Below are positions 54,692-63,805 of a DNA stretch of 64,000 nucleotides, piece after piece. The position numbers were made by a program, and so were the translations under genes. How positions within the stretch are numbered: the stretch's first letter is position 1; each line of letters starts with the position of its first letter. This DNA comes from Huaxiibacter chinensis. GTDB lineage: Bacteria > Pseudomonadota > Gammaproteobacteria > Enterobacterales > Enterobacteriaceae. Under the pieces are notes generated by a model, which had not been told where the DNA came from, made no database searches, and saw nothing but the letters and a program-made list of their open reading frames with translations. The stretch covers positions 1,116,001 to 1,180,000 of the forward strand of contig NZ_JAJVHF010000001.1 in NCBI RefSeq assembly GCF_022171985.1, read 5' to 3'.

Positions 54692-56770
54692 ATGTCACAG
54701 ACACTTGCTCTCCATCCCGCGCCAAAACGGGATGCGGTATTCCTTTGGGTTTTACTTGGCTGGCTGGCCTTCGCGCTGCTGCCAGGCTGGAGCCTGGATT
54801 ACGGTCTGCTGGAGTCGACGAAAGATGAAATTCTCGCCGCCTACAGCTGGTCACATTTAAACGTCAGCATCCTGTGGTATGTGCTCCCCAGCCTGCTGCT
54901 GGTGCGGCCTTTCTCGACGGCGCAGCGTGAACAGCGTCGCCGCCACTATATGGATGCGGGCTGGGCGCTGCTGTGTATGCTGTTTGTGGTGCTGAGCGCC
55001 ACGATAGAAGGCCGGGGGTTGGGCTATGCCAGCATTGTGCTGCTCACGGCGCTCGGGGCCATCATCACGCTGGCGCTGACCCGTCTGGACTGGCTGGGAG
55101 GCGACCGGTTTGTGATTGGCTCACTGATCGCCATCATCACGCTGATCGGCATTTTTATCGTCTGGCCGAGCATTGCCATCTTTATCCCCATGTTCACCAA
55201 CGATGCCGGAGAGTTCGCCCCCCTGGCCTTTATGACGGTGCTCTCCCAGGCACACATCGTTCAGGTGATTATCAACTCGATTTTACTGTCGATTGCCGTC
55301 GGCATCGGCTGTACCTTCTTCGGGCTGGTGCTGGCGATTTACACCACCCGCATTGCCAGACGTAGCGCCATCATTGGCCGTATCTTCTCGATTCTGCCCA
55401 TTGTCACCCCACCCTTTGTCGTGGGCTTAGGCGTCACGCTGATGATGGGACGCTCGGGCTACGTGACGGAATTGATGGTCGACTGGTTCGGTCTGACCAA
55501 CACCAACTGGCTGTACGGCTTCACCGGGATCTGGCTGGCGCAGGTGCTGGCCTTCACGCCGATGGCCTTTATGATCCTGGACGGGGCGATCAAAACGATC
55601 CATCCCTCGCTTGAAGAAGCTTCGTACACCCTGCGTGCCAGCCGCTGGCAGACCTTCAACGGCGTGTTTGTTCCCCTGCTGAAACCGGCGCTGGCCAACG
55701 CCTTTTTGATTGTTATCGTCCAGTCGCTTGCCGACTTCAGCAATCCGCTGGTGCTGGGCGGCAACTTTGACGTGCTCGCCACCCAAATCTACTTCTACAT
55801 TACGGGCTCTCAGCTGGACTATCAGGCCGCCAGCACCCTGGGTGCCTTCCTGCTGGTCTTCTCGCTGCTGGTGTTCTGTATTCAGTACATGTGGATTGGC
55901 AAACGCTCTTACGTCACCGTCTCCGGCAAATCGTATCGGGGCGATGTACAGCCGCTACCGGTCACGCTGGTCTGGAGCGTGGTGGCTCTGCTCACGGTGT
56001 GGATTGCCTTTAACGCCCTGCTCTACGGCAGCATTTTCTACGGCAGCTTTACCGTGAACTGGGGCGTGGATTACACGCTGACGCTGGATAACTTTATTAA
56101 GCTGTTCGGTCAGGGCATGAGCGATGGCGCATGGCCTTCTCTGCTCGATACCCTGCTCTACGCCGGGATTGCCGCCCCTATAACTGCCGGTTTCGGGCTG
56201 TTGATCGCCTGGGTGGTGGTCCGCCAGCAGTTCAAAGGGAAAAAAGCGCTCGAGTTCACCACCATGCTCTGCTTCGCCGTACCGGGCACCGTGGCGGGCG
56301 TCTCCTATATTCTGGCCTTTAACAGCGCGCCGGTGTACCTCACCGGGACGGCGGCGATTGTGATTATCTCTATGGTGATGCGTAACGTGCCGGTGGGGAT
56401 CCGTGCGGGCATCGCGGGGCTGGGCCAAATCGACAAATCTCTGGACGAAGCCTCACTCAGCCTGCGGGCCGGTTCACTTCGCACCATCACGCATATTCTG
56501 CTGCCGCTGCTGCGACCGGCGATTCTGTCGGCGCTGATATACAGCTTCGTGCGCGCCATTACGACGGTGAGCGCCATTGTCTTCCTCGTCACGCCCGATA
56601 CTCGCGTGGCAACGGCCTACATCCTCAACCGTGTAGAAGACGGTGAATACGGCGTGGCAATTGCCTATGGCTCGATCCTGATCGTGGTCATGCTGGCGAT
56701 TATTTTCCTCTTTGACTGGCTGATCGGTGAGGCTCGCACCTCTCGCTCCAAAGCCAAAAACCAGGCGTAA
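54692..56770 (+). CDS. afuB: ABC transporter permease AfuB, two fused permease modules
   Basis: 692 residues with about 14 membrane helices. Two EAA loops are visible: [23 protein letters not shown] in the first half and [23 protein letters not shown] in the second, so a single chain contains both halves of the permease, as in FbpB-type transporters. It follows afuA after a hairpin, and the afuC start lies 4 bases after its stop. Confidence 0.88.
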   Translation: MSQTLALHPAPKRDAVFLWVLLGWLAFALLPGWSLDYGLLESTKDEILAAYSWSHLNVSILWYVLPSLLLVRPFSTAQREQRRRHYMDAGWALLCMLFVVLSATIEGRGLGYASIVLLTALGAIITLALTRLDWLGGDRFVIGSLIAIITLIGIFIVWPSIAIFIPMFTNDAGEFAPLAFMTVLSQAHIVQVIINSILLSIAVGIGCTFFGLVLAIYTTRIARRSAIIGRIFSILPIVTPPFVVGLGVTLMMGRSGYVTELMVDWFGLTNTNWLYGFTGIWLAQVLAFTPMAFMILDGAIKTIHPSLEEASYTLRASRWQTFNGVFVPLLKPALANAFLIVIVQSLADFSNPLVLGGNFDVLATQIYFYITGSQLDYQAASTLGAFLLVFSLLVFCIQYMWIGKRSYVTVSGKSYRGDVQPLPVTLVWSVVALLTVWIAFNALLYGSIFYGSFTVNWGVDYTLTLDNFIKLFGQGMSDGAWPSLLDTLLYAGIAAPITAGFGLLIAWVVVRQQFKGKKALEFTTMLCFAVPGTVAGVSYILAFNSAPVYLTGTAAIVIISMVMRNVPVGIRAGIAGLGQIDKSLDEASLSLRAGSLRTITHILLPLLRPAILSALIYSFVRAITTVSAIVFLVTPDTRVATAYILNRVEDGEYGVAIAYGSILIVVMLAIIFLFDWLIGEARTSRSKAKNQA

Positions 56771-56774
56771 CATT

Positions 56775-57821
56775 ATGACTCAGAAACATTTCGTTGAACT
56801 GCGCAATGTCACCAAGCGCTTTGGGGATAACACCGTTATCGACAACATCAATCTCGCCATCCCGCAGGGGCAGATGGTGACGCTCCTTGGGCCGTCCGGC
56901 TGCGGTAAGACCACGGTACTGCGTCTGGTCGCCGGGCTGGAAAAACCCACTGAAGGGCAGATCTTTATCGACGGTGAGGATGTCACCGATCGGTCCATCC
57001 AGCAGCGCGATATTTGTATGGTGTTTCAGTCCTATGCGCTCTTTCCACACATGTCGCTGGGCGAAAACGTCGGGTACGGTCTGAAAATGCTTGGCGTGTC
57101 GCGCCGCGATATCAGGTCGCGGGTGAAAGAGGCGCTGGCGATGGTGGATCTGGACGGGTTTGAAGATCGTTATGTCGATCAGATCTCCGGCGGGCAACAG
57201 CAGCGCGTGGCCCTGGCCCGCGCCCTGATCCTCAAGCCCAAAGTGCTGCTTTTTGATGAGCCGCTGAGTAACCTCGACGCCAACCTGCGCCGCAGCATGC
57301 GCGATAAAATCCGCGAGCTGCAAAAACAGTTCAACATCACGTCGCTCTACGTCACGCACGATCAGAGCGAGGCGTTTGCGGTCTCGGATACGGTACTGGT
57401 GATGAACAAAGGCAACATCATGCAGATGGGTTCGCCGCAGGATCTCTATCGTCAGCCCGCCTCGCGCTTTATGGCGAGCTTTATGGGCGACGCGAATCTG
57501 TTCCCGGCGCGCTTCTCACAGGACGCGGTGGAGATCTACGGCTACCGCCTGCCGCGCCCGGGGCATTTCGTCAGCGAAGGGGCGGGCTCCGTCGGCGTGC
57601 GTCCGGAAGCGATTACCCTGAGCGAGCACGGCGAGGAAAGCCAGCGCTGCACCATTCGCCACGTGGCGTATATGGGGCCGCAGTATGAAGTGACGGTAGA
57701 CTGGCACGGCCAGGAGATTTTGCTCCAGGTTAACGCCACGCGCCTGCAACCCAACGCGGGAGAACATTACTACCTGGAGATACACCCGTACGGGATGTTT
57801 GTGCTGGCGGAAGTGGCCTGA
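56775..57821 (+). CDS. afuC: ABC transporter ATP-binding protein AfuC
   Basis: 348 residues from [17 protein letters not shown]. Walker [11 protein letters not shown], the signature [15 protein letters not shown], Walker [13 protein letters not shown] and the switch His ([11 protein letters not shown]) are intact, followed by a C-terminal TOBE-type domain (about 270-348). The longer frame starting at 56727 overlaps afuB and is less likely. A short hairpin without a T-tract follows the gene, before the convergent mmuM. Confidence 0.9.
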   Translation: MTQKHFVELRNVTKRFGDNTVIDNINLAIPQGQMVTLLGPSGCGKTTVLRLVAGLEKPTEGQIFIDGEDVTDRSIQQRDICMVFQSYALFPHMSLGENVGYGLKMLGVSRRDIRSRVKEALAMVDLDGFEDRYVDQISGGQQQRVALARALILKPKVLLFDEPLSNLDANLRRSMRDKIRELQKQFNITSLYVTHDQSEAFAVSDTVLVMNKGNIMQMGSPQDLYRQPASRFMASFMGDANLFPARFSQDAVEIYGYRLPRPGHFVSEGAGSVGVRPEAITLSEHGEESQRCTIRHVAYMGPQYEVTVDWHGQEILLQVNATRLQPNAGEHYYLEIHPYGMFVLAEVA

Positions 57822-57849
57822 AGTATGCCGGGTTACCCCGGCAAAACGA

Positions 57850-58782
57850 TCAGCGCTGCGCGGTGAGCGCGGCGATATCCTTCGGCGTGGTGCGACAGCA
57901 TCCGCCGATTAACCGGGCTCCGGCCTCAAGCCACTGGGGTAAATAGCCCGCCAGCGTCTCACACGCCTCGCCGTGGTGATGCCAGGTTTTACTTACCGCG
58001 TCATAGTGCTCACCCGAATTTGGATAGACCACCAGCGGAAGCGACGTCAGGTTTTTAAGCGTGTTTAGCGCCGCCGTGGTGTTCTCCAGGGCGATACAGT
58101 TTATGCCCAGCGCCACCACCTGCGGATAGGCCTTCAGCCACGCAACTACTTCACGCAGCGGCGTCCCATCGCTTAAATGCGTGCTGTCGCGCAGCGTAAA
58201 GGTAAACCATGCCCGGGCGCGGGGATACTCAGCCAGCAGGGCCGTCAGGGCTTTGATCTCTGCGTACGAGGGCAGCGTTTCGCAGGCCAACAGATCGGCC
58301 CCTGCATCCAGCAGGGCTTCCACGCGAGGACGATGGAAATCCATAAAGAGGTCGGCGCTGCGGATATAATCTCCGCGATACTCAGAACCATCGGCCAGAT
58401 AGGCCCCGTAAGGACCCACGGACCCGGCCACCAGCAGCGTGCCTGCCTGCGGGTTTTCTGCCAGATACGCTTCGCGGGCCTTACGCGCCAGCTCCACGCT
58501 CTTACCAATTAATTGACGAGACTGCGTTTCATCCAGCCCCCGGGCGGCAAAGCCAGCGGGCGTCGCCTGGTAGCTGGCGGTAATCGCCACCTGCGCCCCC
58601 GCGCGGAAATAGTCCAGATGAACGTCGCGGATCAGTTCCGGCTTTTCAATCAGCACTTTTGCGGACCACAGGCTGTCTGCCAGATCGCAGCCGTGCGCTT
58701 CCAGCTCCGTCGCCATCGCGCCATCAAGCACGATAAACGGCTGCGTTTCTAAAAGAGAGGTAAGCGGATTATTCTGCGACAT
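57850..58782 (-). CDS. mmuM: Homocysteine S-methyltransferase
   Basis: Transfers a methyl group from S-methylmethionine to homocysteine, giving two methionines. 310 residues, the family length. The zinc cysteines lie in [11 protein letters not shown] and [10 protein letters not shown]. The start [16 protein letters not shown] motif is typical. It overlaps mmuP by 14 bases and is downstream of it in one operon. It is convergent with afuC. Confidence 0.97.
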   Translation of the reverse strand: MSQNNPLTSLLETQPFIVLDGAMATELEAHGCDLADSLWSAKVLIEKPELIRDVHLDYFRAGAQVAITASYQATPAGFAARGLDETQSRQLIGKSVELARKAREAYLAENPQAGTLLVAGSVGPYGAYLADGSEYRGDYIRSADLFMDFHRPRVEALLDAGADLLACETLPSYAEIKALTALLAEYPRARAWFTFTLRDSTHLSDGTPLREVVAWLKAYPQVVALGINCIALENTTAALNTLKNLTSLPLVVYPNSGEHYDAVSKTWHHHGEACETLAGYLPQWLEAGARLIGGCCRTTPKDIAALTAQR

Positions 58783-60166
58783 GTTCAGGCTCCTGATATT
58801 TAAGAGAACGGGTCAGATACCAGGCACCATAGCACAAGGCGACAAAGGGAATACCGCAGTAGAGTGCGATTCGCTGCGTCGGATCGAAGGCGAGACCTAC
58901 GCAGGCGACCAGGCAAAGCACAAAACCGAGAACGGGCACCAGCGGATACCACGGCGCGCGATACTGCAACGCAGCCAGCGGTTTGCCCGCCTGGAGATGG
59001 CGACGGCGGAACATAAAGTGCGACGCGCAAATGCTGAGCCAGACCGCCACAACCGCAAACCCCGAAATGGCCGATAACGCGACAAAGACGGTGTCCGGCG
59101 CCACAACGCTTGAGAACAACGCCAGCACGCCGCCCAGCATACTCACCGAGATCGCCGTCAGCGGCACGCCGTTTTTATTCACGCGAGCAAAGCAGCGCGG
59201 CAGCGTTTTTTCATTGGAGAGCGACCAGAGCATACGACCAGAGGCATACAGCCCCGAGTTTGCGGCCGAGAGGATGGCGGTCAGAATCACAAAATTGAAG
59301 ATATCCGCGGCATAGGGAATCCCCACTTTTTCAAATACCAGCACAAAGGGGCTTTTCTCCACGCCCGCCTGCTGCATGGGAATGAGTGCCGCCAGAACAA
59401 ACACCGTGCCGATAAAAAAGAGGATCAAGCGGGCAATGGTGGTACGGATGGCGACAGGAATCACCTTATGCGGGTTTTCCGTTTCGCCCGCGGCGATGCC
59501 AATCAGCTCGGTGCCGGAGAAGGCAAAATTGACCGCCACCATGGTCATCAGGATCGGCAAACCGCCGTGGGGGAACCAGCCCTCTGCGGTGAGGTTAGCC
59601 AGCCCCGGAGCCGGTGATCCATCCTGCATGGGGATGAAACCGAAAATTGCCGCCCCGCCCAGGATGATAAACGCGATGATGGTGATGACTTTGATCAGCG
59701 AGAACCAGAATTCGCCCTCGGCAAAAAAGCGCGTTGAGATAACGTTAAGCGCAAATATCACCCCGCAGAACACCACGCACCAGATCCAGACCGGCACCTG
59801 CGGAAACCAGTACTGCATACAGAACCCGGCGGCGGTAAAGCTCGAACCGAGCGCCACCGTCCAGGTGAGCCAGTAGAGCCACGCCACGGTGTAGCCCGTT
59901 GCCGGCCCCAGATAGCGCGTCGCATAGACGTGAAAGGCGCCGGTTTCCGGCATGGCCACGGAAAGCTCGCCCAGACACTGCATCACCAGCCAGACCACCA
60001 GCGCACCAATGAGATACGCCAGCAGCGTTCCCGCCGCGCCGGTGGTGGAAATGATATAACCCGTATTAAAAAATAATCCTGTACCGATGACGCCGCCCAG
60101 CGACAGCATGATCAGGTGGCGCGTTTTCATGGTGCGCTTCAGCTGCCCATTTTGTTCTGTTTGCAT
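58769..60166 (-). CDS. mmuP: S-methylmethionine permease
   Basis: 465 residues from the ATG at 60166, which has GAAGG upstream; APC-family permease with 12 helices, and the motif [17 protein letters not shown] at the N-terminus. It imports S-methylmethionine for MmuM. Tandem MetJ-like boxes lie immediately upstream. E. coli mmuP has 467 residues. The pair is elsewhere in E. coli (near argF), so the location here differs. Confidence 0.95.
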   Translation of the reverse strand: MQTEQNGQLKRTMKTRHLIMLSLGGVIGTGLFFNTGYIISTTGAAGTLLAYLIGALVVWLVMQCLGELSVAMPETGAFHVYATRYLGPATGYTVAWLYWLTWTVALGSSFTAAGFCMQYWFPQVPVWIWCVVFCGVIFALNVISTRFFAEGEFWFSLIKVITIIAFIILGGAAIFGFIPMQDGSPAPGLANLTAEGWFPHGGLPILMTMVAVNFAFSGTELIGIAAGETENPHKVIPVAIRTTIARLILFFIGTVFVLAALIPMQQAGVEKSPFVLVFEKVGIPYAADIFNFVILTAILSAANSGLYASGRMLWSLSNEKTLPRCFARVNKNGVPLTAISVSMLGGVLALFSSVVAPDTVFVALSAISGFAVVAVWLSICASHFMFRRRHLQAGKPLAALQYRAPWYPLVPVLGFVLCLVACVGLAFDPTQRIALYCGIPFVALCYGAWYLTRSLKYQEPEHVAE

Positions 60167-60176
60167 ATTACCTTCT

Positions 60177-60200
60177 AAACGTATGGACATCTAAACATCC
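60177..60200 (-). promoter_or_regulatory. Tandem MetJ-like operator upstream of mmuP
   Basis: Three adjacent 8-mers on the minus strand, GGATGTTT, AGATGTCC and ATACGTTT, match 5, 6 and 6 of 8 positions of the MetJ box AGACGTCT. They lie 10 bases upstream of the mmuP start codon. MetJ represses methionine genes, so this fits the role of mmuPM. Confidence 0.6.
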
Positions 60201-60522
60201 AAAGAAGGTCATTTATACCGTGAATGTTAACAAAAAGCTAGCCATGTACCAGGCGCAGCCGCGCGCGACGGGCATTAAGTCGAGGATGATGTGTCAGGAT
60301 CACGTAGAGAAAGGGACGCCAGGCCATAAGCACCTCCGCAAGGCAGATACTTTAAGCATGGAGGCCGGGGAGGCGCTTTTCGGTCAGTCGAAAGTGCGAA
60401 CCGCACCGGGCAACGTCATGCAAAAGACGGTGGCCCTGCCCGGACAATGAAAGCCCTCGTCTTGGTAATTCCCCTAAACAGTTCTATAGTCCTTGGAGAT
60501 TCTTCGTTACCAGGACTTAGTG
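60201..60522. other. Region between mmuP operator and ydiK-like gene
   Basis: 322 bases. A 76-codon frame on the + strand (60220-60450) lacks an RBS and any family match. A 29-codon frame on the minus strand (60238-60327) has a good RBS and is listed separately. The 3' part holds the promoter of the downstream gene. Confidence 0.4.
60238..60327 (-). CDS. Possible 29-residue small protein
   Basis: A frame on the minus strand opens MAWRPFLYVILTHHP and ends in a strongly basic tail (RRARLRLVHG). GGAGG lies 4 bases before the ATG. The hydrophobic start and basic end resemble small membrane-active peptides in outline, but I recognise no family and see no antisense RNA structure. It could be chance. 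Confidence 0.2.
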   Translation of the reverse strand: MAWRPFLYVILTHHPRLNARRARLRLVHG

Positions 60523-61632
60523 ATGCGCTTTAATGGACTGACCAAAGGTTTTTTCCTGCTTCTTCTCGCTCTCGTTACGTGGGCTTTCTTTGATGTGTTG
60601 TCGCCCTATTTTTCCGCGATTTTATGGGCCGCCATCCTGACCATCATTTTTAACCCGGTGAAAAATAAGCTTCGCGCCGCGCTGGGGGATCGTAACGGGC
60701 TGGCATCGTTTTTGACTCTCGGCATCATCTGCCTGATCGTTTTTATCCCGTTAATGGTGATCCTCTCGTCGCTGGCGATTGAGCTGAACGTGGTTTACAC
60801 CAAACTGCAGGCGGACAACACGCAGTTCCCGGAGGTGGTGGCGGGCATCTTTAATCGACTGCCCGACTGGGCAAGCGGTTTCCTGGCCGACCATAACCTG
60901 AATAACGCCGCGCAAATCCAGAAGAAACTCTCCGACTTTGCCCTGCAGGGCGGGCAGTATCTGGCGGGCAGCGCCTTCCTGATTGGCAAGGGCACCTTTG
61001 GCTTTGCAATTAGCTTCGGCATCATGCTTTATCTGCTGTTTTTCCTGTTGAAAGACGGGCCGTATCTGGTGCGCCAGATTCTGGACTCCCTGCCCCTTTC
61101 CGATTTTGCGAAAGAGCATTTGTTCGCCAAATTCGTCGGGGTCTCTCGCGCGACGGTCAAAGGCACGGCGGTCGTGGCGGTGGTTCAGGGAACGCTGGGG
61201 GGCATCGCCTTCGCCATCGTCGGTATTGATGGCAGCATTTTGTGGGGCGCGCTGATGGCGTTTCTCTCCCTGGTGCCCGCGGTGGGTTCGGCGATTGTCT
61301 GGGTTCCTGCCGCCATTTTCCTGTTTGCGACGCATCAGGTCTGGCAAGGGCTGTTTATTGTCGGTTTCTTCGTGATCATCGTTGGCCTGGTCGACAACAT
61401 TTTGCGCCCGCTGCTGGTGGGGAAAGACACCAAAATGCCGGACTACCTGATCTTGATTTCAACGCTTGGCGGCATGGAGCTTTACGGAATTAATGGCTTT
61501 GTTATTGGTCCCCTGATTGCGGCGCTGTTTATCGCCTGCTGGAATCTGTTCTCCGGGCGCGACCATGCAGGCAATGCGGAAGAGTTAGACGCGGAGTTCA
61601 TCGAAGAGGGTAGAAAACCGCCGGAGTTATAA
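60523..61632 (+). CDS. AI-2E family (YdiK-like) membrane protein
   Basis: 369 residues from the ATG at 60523 (MRFNGLTKGFFLLLLALVTWAFFDV); eight membrane helices in the AI-2E/PerM arrangement, with LYLLFFLLKDG and the conserved FLSLVPAVGSAIVWVPAA and NGFVIGPLIAALF near the C-terminus. It is close to YdiK of E. coli. The family name comes from TqsA; no substrate of YdiK is known. Confidence 0.9.
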   Translation: MRFNGLTKGFFLLLLALVTWAFFDVLSPYFSAILWAAILTIIFNPVKNKLRAALGDRNGLASFLTLGIICLIVFIPLMVILSSLAIELNVVYTKLQADNTQFPEVVAGIFNRLPDWASGFLADHNLNNAAQIQKKLSDFALQGGQYLAGSAFLIGKGTFGFAISFGIMLYLLFFLLKDGPYLVRQILDSLPLSDFAKEHLFAKFVGVSRATVKGTAVVAVVQGTLGGIAFAIVGIDGSILWGALMAFLSLVPAVGSAIVWVPAAIFLFATHQVWQGLFIVGFFVIIVGLVDNILRPLLVGKDTKMPDYLILISTLGGMELYGINGFVIGPLIAALFIACWNLFSGRDHAGNAEELDAEFIEEGRKPPEL

Positions 61633-61653
61633 AAGCAGGTGTAAGCATCAACG

Positions 61654-61679
61654 AGGCGGCTGCGGGCCGCCTTTTTTTT
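61654..61679 (+). terminator. Rho-independent terminator after the ydiK-like gene
   Basis: GGCGGC / GCCGCC stem with loop TGCGG followed by eight T residues, 22 bases after the stop. Confidence 0.93.
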
Positions 61680-61700
61680 CACTCTAAATCAAACGTTTTC

Positions 61701-61706
61701 TATAAT
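61701..61706 (+). promoter_or_regulatory. Putative -10 box of the diguanylate cyclase gene
   Basis: TATAAT, a perfect match, 44 bases before the GTG start. No good -35 hexamer is visible at the right distance, since the upstream terminator T-tract occupies it. Confidence 0.4.
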
Positions 61707-61749
61707 TTAAAGAACGCCATACTACATTTGTCGCAAAAGGATCCCACAG

Positions 61750-63534
61750 GTGCGAATCGCCACGATAACAAACTGGGCCTATGGTGCCACGGTATGCCTG
61801 ACTCTCGCCTCCGGTATCATCATGATCCTGGCGTCCAATGCTGACAATGCGGAACGGCAGGCGGTTGCACAACGCCAGCAGTTCGATCAAATCACCGAAG
61901 ACATCGAAGCGGATGCCTGGATGCTGTCTGATTTGGCCCGCCTGTTTGTGATCAAAAAAGACCCGGCGATCCTCAATGAGTACCGTCAAAAAGAGGGCAC
62001 GCTTAAAAACATCGAAGTGCACCTTCAGAAATTAGACGATACCGGTGCAACGGACGAAGAACTCTCTTTACTCAGTGAAGGATTAAAAATCGTAGATGCG
62101 CTGCAGGACGAACAGCAGGCCGCCCTTGCCAGCGTGGCGCGGGGCGAGGAGCAGCAAGCCGTCGATCTGTTATACGGCAGCGCCTACGAGCTTGAGCTTG
62201 AACGCGCGCAGCGGGAGATTGACCGCTTCCGCCAAATACTGGATAAGCGTGTCATAACCGATGTCCAGGTGGCGACAAAAACCTCGAAAACGCTGCGCAC
62301 CGCCTCCGAGGTTATGGTCGGCCTGACCGCCCTGCTCTTCCTGTTTGTGCTGGGCTTTATTTTAAAACGCCGCGTACTGCGCCCGGTCGTTCGCCTGAGC
62401 GACGTGGTGCATCGTCTTGCCTCGCAGGACTATGCCGTGGAAACGCCCAACTTCAATCAGATTGATGAGATCGGTGACATGGCGCAGGCCATCCACATTT
62501 TCCGTGAAAATGGGCTGGCGCGACAGCGTCTGGAGAAGGAGCGCGATGCGGACTGGGCTATCCGTGAACTGCTGGCGCGGATGACGCAACGCCTGCAGGG
62601 CTGTGAATCCTTTGATGACGTGCTCAACGTGGCTACCCTTTTTGCGCCGAATATTGCTCCTGGCCTTTCTGGCAGGCTCTATATTCTGGATCGTGCCCCC
62701 GCGCGAATGCGCTGCGTGGCAGAATGGTTAGATCCGCATGGCGCGTCGACCCCCTTCGATCCTGAAGACTGCTGGGCGATACGCCGCGGTCAAAGCCATC
62801 CGCCGGTAAACGGTGAACCGGACGTGGTCTGCTATCACCTGCCTGAATCGGTGGCGCATCAGGCCCTGTGCATTCCCCTGATCGCGCAGGGGGAAGCGAT
62901 TGGGTTGCTCTCCATCCAGAATATCCTTCCGGAAAACGCCCCGTCACGCGCCTATCTGGAGCTGATGGCAGAAGCGCTGGGACTGGCGCTGGCTAACCAG
63001 CGGCTGCGTCACGAACTGCAGGAAAAAGCGCTTTATGACCCGCTGACCGGCCTGCGTAACCGCCATCACCTGGACGATATGCTCCGCGCCCAAATCAGCC
63101 TGGCACAACGTACCTCAACGCCGCTTAGCTGTCTGATGATTGATATCGATCACTTCAAAAAGATCAATGATAAGTACGGGCATGAAGCAGGTGATGCGGT
63201 CATCAAACGCGTCGCGAGCATTATTCAGCGAACAACCGGCGATGAAGGCAAAGCATTCCGCTATGGCGGCGAAGAGTTTCTGGTGCTGCTTGCCGGAATG
63301 GACGACGAAGCCGCCTATGAACGCGCATCGCAGATTTACAGCGAGGTGAAAATGTCCACGGTCCGCTCGGGTATATCAGAAATCGCCACGGTGGATGTTT
63401 CCATCGGGATCGCCACATTCCCTCAGCATGTTCAGAGCGATAGCCTTATTCGAGCCGCTGATGTCGCGTTGTATCGTGCAAAAGAGCTGGGAAGAGCGCG
63501 GATAGTGAGTTTTGGTATGTTAGGGGAAGGGTAG
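61750..63534 (+). CDS. Membrane sensor diguanylate cyclase (4-helix sensor, HAMP, GAF, GGDEF)
   Basis: 594 residues, GTG start with CACAGG upstream. A membrane helix (about 8-28), a helical periplasmic sensor region (about 30-180), a second helix (about 190-212), a HAMP segment (about 213-265), a GAF domain (about 280-415), and a GGDEF domain with DPLTGLRNRHHLDD and the active site GGEEF at 506-510. The RxxD inhibitory site is absent (the place holds GDEG/KAFR). The motif is intact, so synthesis of c-di-GMP is expected, without feedback through that site. It is the last backbone-like gene before the AT-rich right edge. Confidence 0.92.
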   Translation: MRIATITNWAYGATVCLTLASGIIMILASNADNAERQAVAQRQQFDQITEDIEADAWMLSDLARLFVIKKDPAILNEYRQKEGTLKNIEVHLQKLDDTGATDEELSLLSEGLKIVDALQDEQQAALASVARGEEQQAVDLLYGSAYELELERAQREIDRFRQILDKRVITDVQVATKTSKTLRTASEVMVGLTALLFLFVLGFILKRRVLRPVVRLSDVVHRLASQDYAVETPNFNQIDEIGDMAQAIHIFRENGLARQRLEKERDADWAIRELLARMTQRLQGCESFDDVLNVATLFAPNIAPGLSGRLYILDRAPARMRCVAEWLDPHGASTPFDPEDCWAIRRGQSHPPVNGEPDVVCYHLPESVAHQALCIPLIAQGEAIGLLSIQNILPENAPSRAYLELMAEALGLALANQRLRHELQEKALYDPLTGLRNRHHLDDMLRAQISLAQRTSTPLSCLMIDIDHFKKINDKYGHEAGDAVIKRVASIIQRTTGDEGKAFRYGGEEFLVLLAGMDDEAAYERASQIYSEVKMSTVRSGISEIATVDVSIGIATFPQHVQSDSLIRAADVALYRAKELGRARIVSFGMLGEG

Positions 63535-63695
63535 GTTTGTTTGTGGGGTTGTTGGCGGAAAGGGGGTTTTAGTGGCTATAAGGGGGTAATGTTTTGAATG
63601 GGATGAGGAGCGTTAAGGCGGTGCGATAATAGGAACATAACATCGCTAAAAATCCAATTTATTTTCAGTAGCTTATATTCGTTAAGTTTTTTAAG

Positions 63696-63717
63696 GTACC
63701 CCCAAAAGTACCCCCAA
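63696..63717. repeat. Direct repeat GTACCCCCAA
   Basis: Two identical 10-mers at 63696-63705 and 63708-63717, separated by AA. Read on the minus strand they are TTGGGGGTAC. G-rich repeats of this kind occur near phage-type integrase genes and their attachment sites in my recollection, so this may be part of an att region; no integrase is in the window. Confidence 0.45.
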
Positions 63718-63743
63718 TCAGATCCCGTCTCAACTCTGACAGC

Positions 63744-63781
63744 AAAAAAATGTTGCGGGCTGTCTAATAGACAGCCCGCAA
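63744..63781 (-). terminator. Rho-independent terminator for the right-edge minus-strand gene
   Basis: A 12-bp perfect stem (63753-63764 with 63770-63781) and 5-base loop, followed on the minus strand by CA and seven T residues. It lies 25 bases after the stop codon of the DUF1524 gene. Confidence 0.92.
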
Positions 63782-63805
63782 GCACGGTTGATGTTTTTAC
63801 AGATA

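Larger units (their letters stand above)
63535..63805. other. AT-rich spacer at possible island boundary
   Basis: 271 bases, no gene with support. A G-rich stretch (63540-63600) follows the cyclase stop; then come an AT-rich part, a 10-bp direct repeat (63696-63717) and a terminator for the minus-strand gene. A 69-codon minus-strand frame here crosses the terminator and is rejected. Confidence 0.5.

Noticed and set aside
56727-56774. Longer afuC start overlapping afuB
   Set aside because: The ABC domain begins right after MTQKHF; the extension has no family support and the overlap would be 44 bases.
53596-57821. Iron(III) transporter annotation for the afu genes
   Set aside because: The fold is that of iron transporters, but AfuA lacks the paired tyrosines and lies in a Uhp-like context, so sugar phosphate is the better call.
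57826-57843. Short hairpin between afuC and mmuM as a terminator
   Set aside because: No T-tract on either strand after the stem, so it is not supported as a terminator.
60220-60450. 76-codon frame on the + strand before the ydiK-like gene
   Set aside because: No RBS, no family match, and its composition is unlike a folded protein.
63576-63785. 69-codon minus-strand frame containing GYFWGY
   Set aside because: It begins inside the terminator stem of the DUF1524 gene and its sequence derives from the GTACCCCC repeats.
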